Shown here: positions 42,248 through 43,849 of the stretch, one piece after another
Layout: every line of letters begins with the position of its first letter
Numbering within the stretch: the stretch's first letter is position 1
Assembly (NCBI GenBank): GCA_023544525.1
Contig: JAMJFU010000007.1
Span: forward strand, 1-43,849
Source: Anaerolineae bacterium
GTDB lineage: Bacteria > Chloroflexota > Anaerolineae > JAAYZQ01
Length of the DNA stretch: 43,849 nucleotides
Direction: 5' to 3'
Made by a program: the position numbers and the translations under genes
Notes under the pieces: model-generated
The model's input: only the letters and a program-made list of their open reading frames with translations
The model's database searches: none
What the model was told of the DNA's origin: nothing

Positions 42248-43357
42248 TTATCCCAGCCGCCGCAACCGGCGGGCGGCTAACCCCAAGCCGGCAGCCATGC
42301 TGAGGGCTGCAAAGGCGGCCAAGATCGACAAAGTGGGCCACCAATCGGCGGGCCAGGTACGGAAGAGCACCAGGTCGCGCAGCGGATCCACCGCATAGGT
42401 GTTGGGGAACAACCAGGAGAACCACGGAACCGCATCCCGGCTGTACCGGACAAGGCTCAGTCCACCTCCGATAAAGAACACAGTCAGGCCCGTCAGGATC
42501 GTGGCGATCGCGCCAGCGAAATACTGGGCGCGCATCCCAAACAGTAGCGTCGGCGGCACCCAGAACAAGATGACCAGGCCGGCGACCAGCCAGACGGCCC
42601 AAAGATACGGGCCGGGCCAGACACCCAGCCACAGATACACAATCGCCAGGAGGCCAGTGCCGGTTGCCAGGCCCATCACCACGGCTAGCAGGACTTTGGG
42701 CAGCAGCACCCAGGCCAGGGACCGGGGTGCCAACCCAAACTCCAGGACGACCCGGGATACTTGCTCCTTGCGCGTGAGCATGAAGGCATTGATCATGCCC
42801 CCGAGCATAAAGCTCAGCAGGGCCACCCCAACGGCGATGACAGGGAACCAGTCGATCATGTCGCTGCGGGGATAGGACTCAGCGAGGTCGAGGGGCGGCC
42901 CGGGCAGGCCGATCTCCCCGTAGAAATGCCACAGGATCTCGGCAGAATAGATACGGTGGTTCTTGGCTCGGTCGTCGTTGTAGTTGCTGAAGTACATGTC
43001 GACGCTTGGCCTCTCGCCTGCTTCCAGGCGCTCAGAGAAATCCTGGGGCAGCACCCATATGCCATCGATCCGATGCGCATGGTACGCCTCCCACGCCTGC
43101 TCTTGCGGCAGCTCGACCACGTCATAGTATGGCGTGCCAAAGGGCGAGAGCACTTCGTCGAACGCTTGGCGTAATAAGGCGCCATACTGCCCGCCGTCCT
43201 GGTTGAGCACTGCGACCTTGAACGTAAGCCGGCCGCCAAACAGCAGCCCAAACGCGAGTAGGATGAATACCGGCGGGATGAAACCGCCCAGAGCGCTGAT
43301 CGGATCGTGGCGCCAGGCTTTCAGTTCCGTCAGGAGCAGGATCGCGAGTCTCCTCAT
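42248..43357 (-). CDS. ABC-2 type transporter permease
   Basis: 369 residues from ATG 43357, just after the upstream permease's stop; a GTG two codons earlier would overlap that stop. One helix near the N-terminus (about 20-40) is followed by a large extracytoplasmic domain (about 45-185) and five or six helices in the second half. This is the YhgE/ABC-2 (DrrB, NatB-like) plan. It is paired with a second permease directly upstream. The matching ATPase is not visible on this strand and probably lies beyond the window end. It converges with the carbonic anhydrase gene, 85 bases away; that gap holds nothing I recognise. Confidence 0.9.
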   Translation of the reverse strand: MRRLAILLLTELKAWRHDPISALGGFIPPVFILLAFGLLFGGRLTFKVAVLNQDGGQYGALLRQAFDEVLSPFGTPYYDVVELPQEQAWEAYHAHRIDGIWVLPQDFSERLEAGERPSVDMYFSNYNDDRAKNHRIYSAEILWHFYGEIGLPGPPLDLAESYPRSDMIDWFPVIAVGVALLSFMLGGMINAFMLTRKEQVSRVVLEFGLAPRSLAWVLLPKVLLAVVMGLATGTGLLAIVYLWLGVWPGPYLWAVWLVAGLVILFWVPPTLLFGMRAQYFAGAIATILTGLTVFFIGGGLSLVRYSRDAVPWFSWLFPNTYAVDPLRDLVLFRTWPADWWPTLSILAAFAALSMAAGLGLAARRLRRLG

Positions 43358-43359
43358 AA

Positions 43360-43848
43360 TCACGCCCGCCTTGTGACCCGCCACCGGTAAGCCGCCATCG
43401 TCAGGCCCAGCATGGCGCCGGAAACGAGCACCAGATAGGCTGTCGAGACCAGCGGCCTGCCCACGACTGTGCCAAAGAAGCACGGGAAGAGCAGTTCCAC
43501 GGCATGGGTGAAAGGGGTCAGAGCGCTTAGCCGCTCGTACCAGCCGCCGAACCCGGCTGCCAGGCCAAAACCACTGCCCATGACCCAGCCGGCGAAAGAA
43601 GCCACCAACCCCACGAGGAAGGCGGGGATGGTCCTGCGCAGCAGCAGCCCGGCGAGTGTCCCCAGACAGCCGGCGATGATACCCACCGGAAGTAGTATCA
43701 AGAGCACACGCCAGGGGAGGTCGGGCCAGACACCGCTGCGCAGCCCAAGCGCGATCGCCAGGATGGTGGTGGCGACAAGGGCCGAAAGCAGTAACCGTAC
43801 CAGCCGCGCGCTCAGGATCCAGGCTGGGGATAAGGGGGCGAGGCGATA
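43360..43848 (-). CDS. ABC-2 type transporter permease, C-terminal part (cut by window end)
   Basis: The frame is open from the right edge for 162 residues to a TGA two bases before the next gene's ATG. The visible portion begins with LAPLSPAWILSARLVRLLL, a signature of ABC-2 permeases just before their core helices, and has five hydrophobic segments. A GTG at 43707 is in frame, but the homologous sequence clearly continues upstream, so this is the end of a longer gene. With the gene at 42248 it would form a heterodimeric membrane channel. Confidence 0.88.
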   Translation of the reverse strand, partial: YRLAPLSPAWILSARLVRLLLSALVATTILAIALGLRSGVWPDLPWRVLLILLPVGIIAGCLGTLAGLLLRRTIPAFLVGLVASFAGWVMGSGFGLAAGFGGWYERLSALTPFTHAVELLFPCFFGTVVGRPLVSTAYLVLVSGAMLGLTMAAYRWRVTRRA

Positions 43849-43849
43849 C

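Noticed and set aside
1-43849. CRISPR array, tRNA or rRNA genes, insertion sequences or prophage
   Set aside because: No regularly spaced direct repeats, cloverleaf, rRNA segments, transposase or phage structural genes were found by reading.

Overview
The window looks like a high-GC chromosome segment from a member of the Chloroflexota, probably close to Anaerolineae or Caldilineae. This is inferred from protein style only: strings of GAF-domain sensors, envelope proteins with Thr/Pro linkers joining CARDB, PEGA, FHA and PD40 modules, and an S9 peptidase. No rRNA, tRNA, CRISPR array, transposase or prophage was seen. Many genes have readable -35/-10 promoters with 16-17 bp spacers.

Layout. 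(1) Positions 1-8607, minus strand: a signalling operon. It has one strong promoter, two stand-alone receivers, one membrane histidine kinase (sensor, HAMP, GAF, HisKA, HATPase), then three membrane GAF proteins and a cut-off fourth GAF protein, none with an output domain. (2) 8770-12007: an S9 peptidase overlapping an ABC ATPase by ATGA. (3) 12108-21050: envelope and surface genes. These are an FHA/CARDB/DNRLRE-like membrane protein, a serine-protease gene reduced to its two ends, a PEGA/CARDB/DUF5107-like protein on an apparently leaderless mRNA, a TPR/PD40 protein, a dTDP-4-dehydrorhamnose reductase and a family-2 glycosyltransferase. (4) 21110-23334, minus strand: a NarL-type kinase/regulator pair whose kinase GAF domain carries a Cys/His cluster. 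(5) 23552-27878, divergent from (4): three small membrane proteins, a Tat-exported four-cluster Fe-S protein, and a fusion of a NrfD/HybB-type quinone-reactive membrane domain to a cytochrome with 15 CxxCH motifs. (6) 27897-28837: tpiA with its own promoter and terminator. (7) 28978-29047: an imperfect palindromic repeat. (8) 29092-42162: an acyl-CoA carboxyl-transfer and B12-mutase cluster. (9) 42248-43849, minus strand: two ABC-2 permeases, the second cut by the window end.

How the genes work together. Block (8) encodes 12S-like, 5S-like and 1.3S-like subunits (carboxyltransferase, pyruvate/oxaloacetate carboxyltransferase, biotin carrier) with no biotin carboxylase and no sodium-pump subunit. 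That is the parts list of a Wood-Werkman transcarboxylase. Methylmalonyl-CoA mutase, its epimerase, one B12 subunit and the MeaB chaperone follow. A second mutase large subunit carries Phe89 and Gln207 in place of the methylmalonyl-CoA mutase Tyr and Arg, the isobutyryl-CoA mutase pattern. Two mutases therefore probably share one B12 subunit. Pta and a beta-carbonic anhydrase could link acyl-CoA and bicarbonate pools.

Blocks (4) and (5) are the best candidate for an undescribed system: a possible redox-sensing two-component pair facing a compact menaquinone-to-periplasm electron conduit that has no catalytic molybdo- or hydrogenase subunit nearby.
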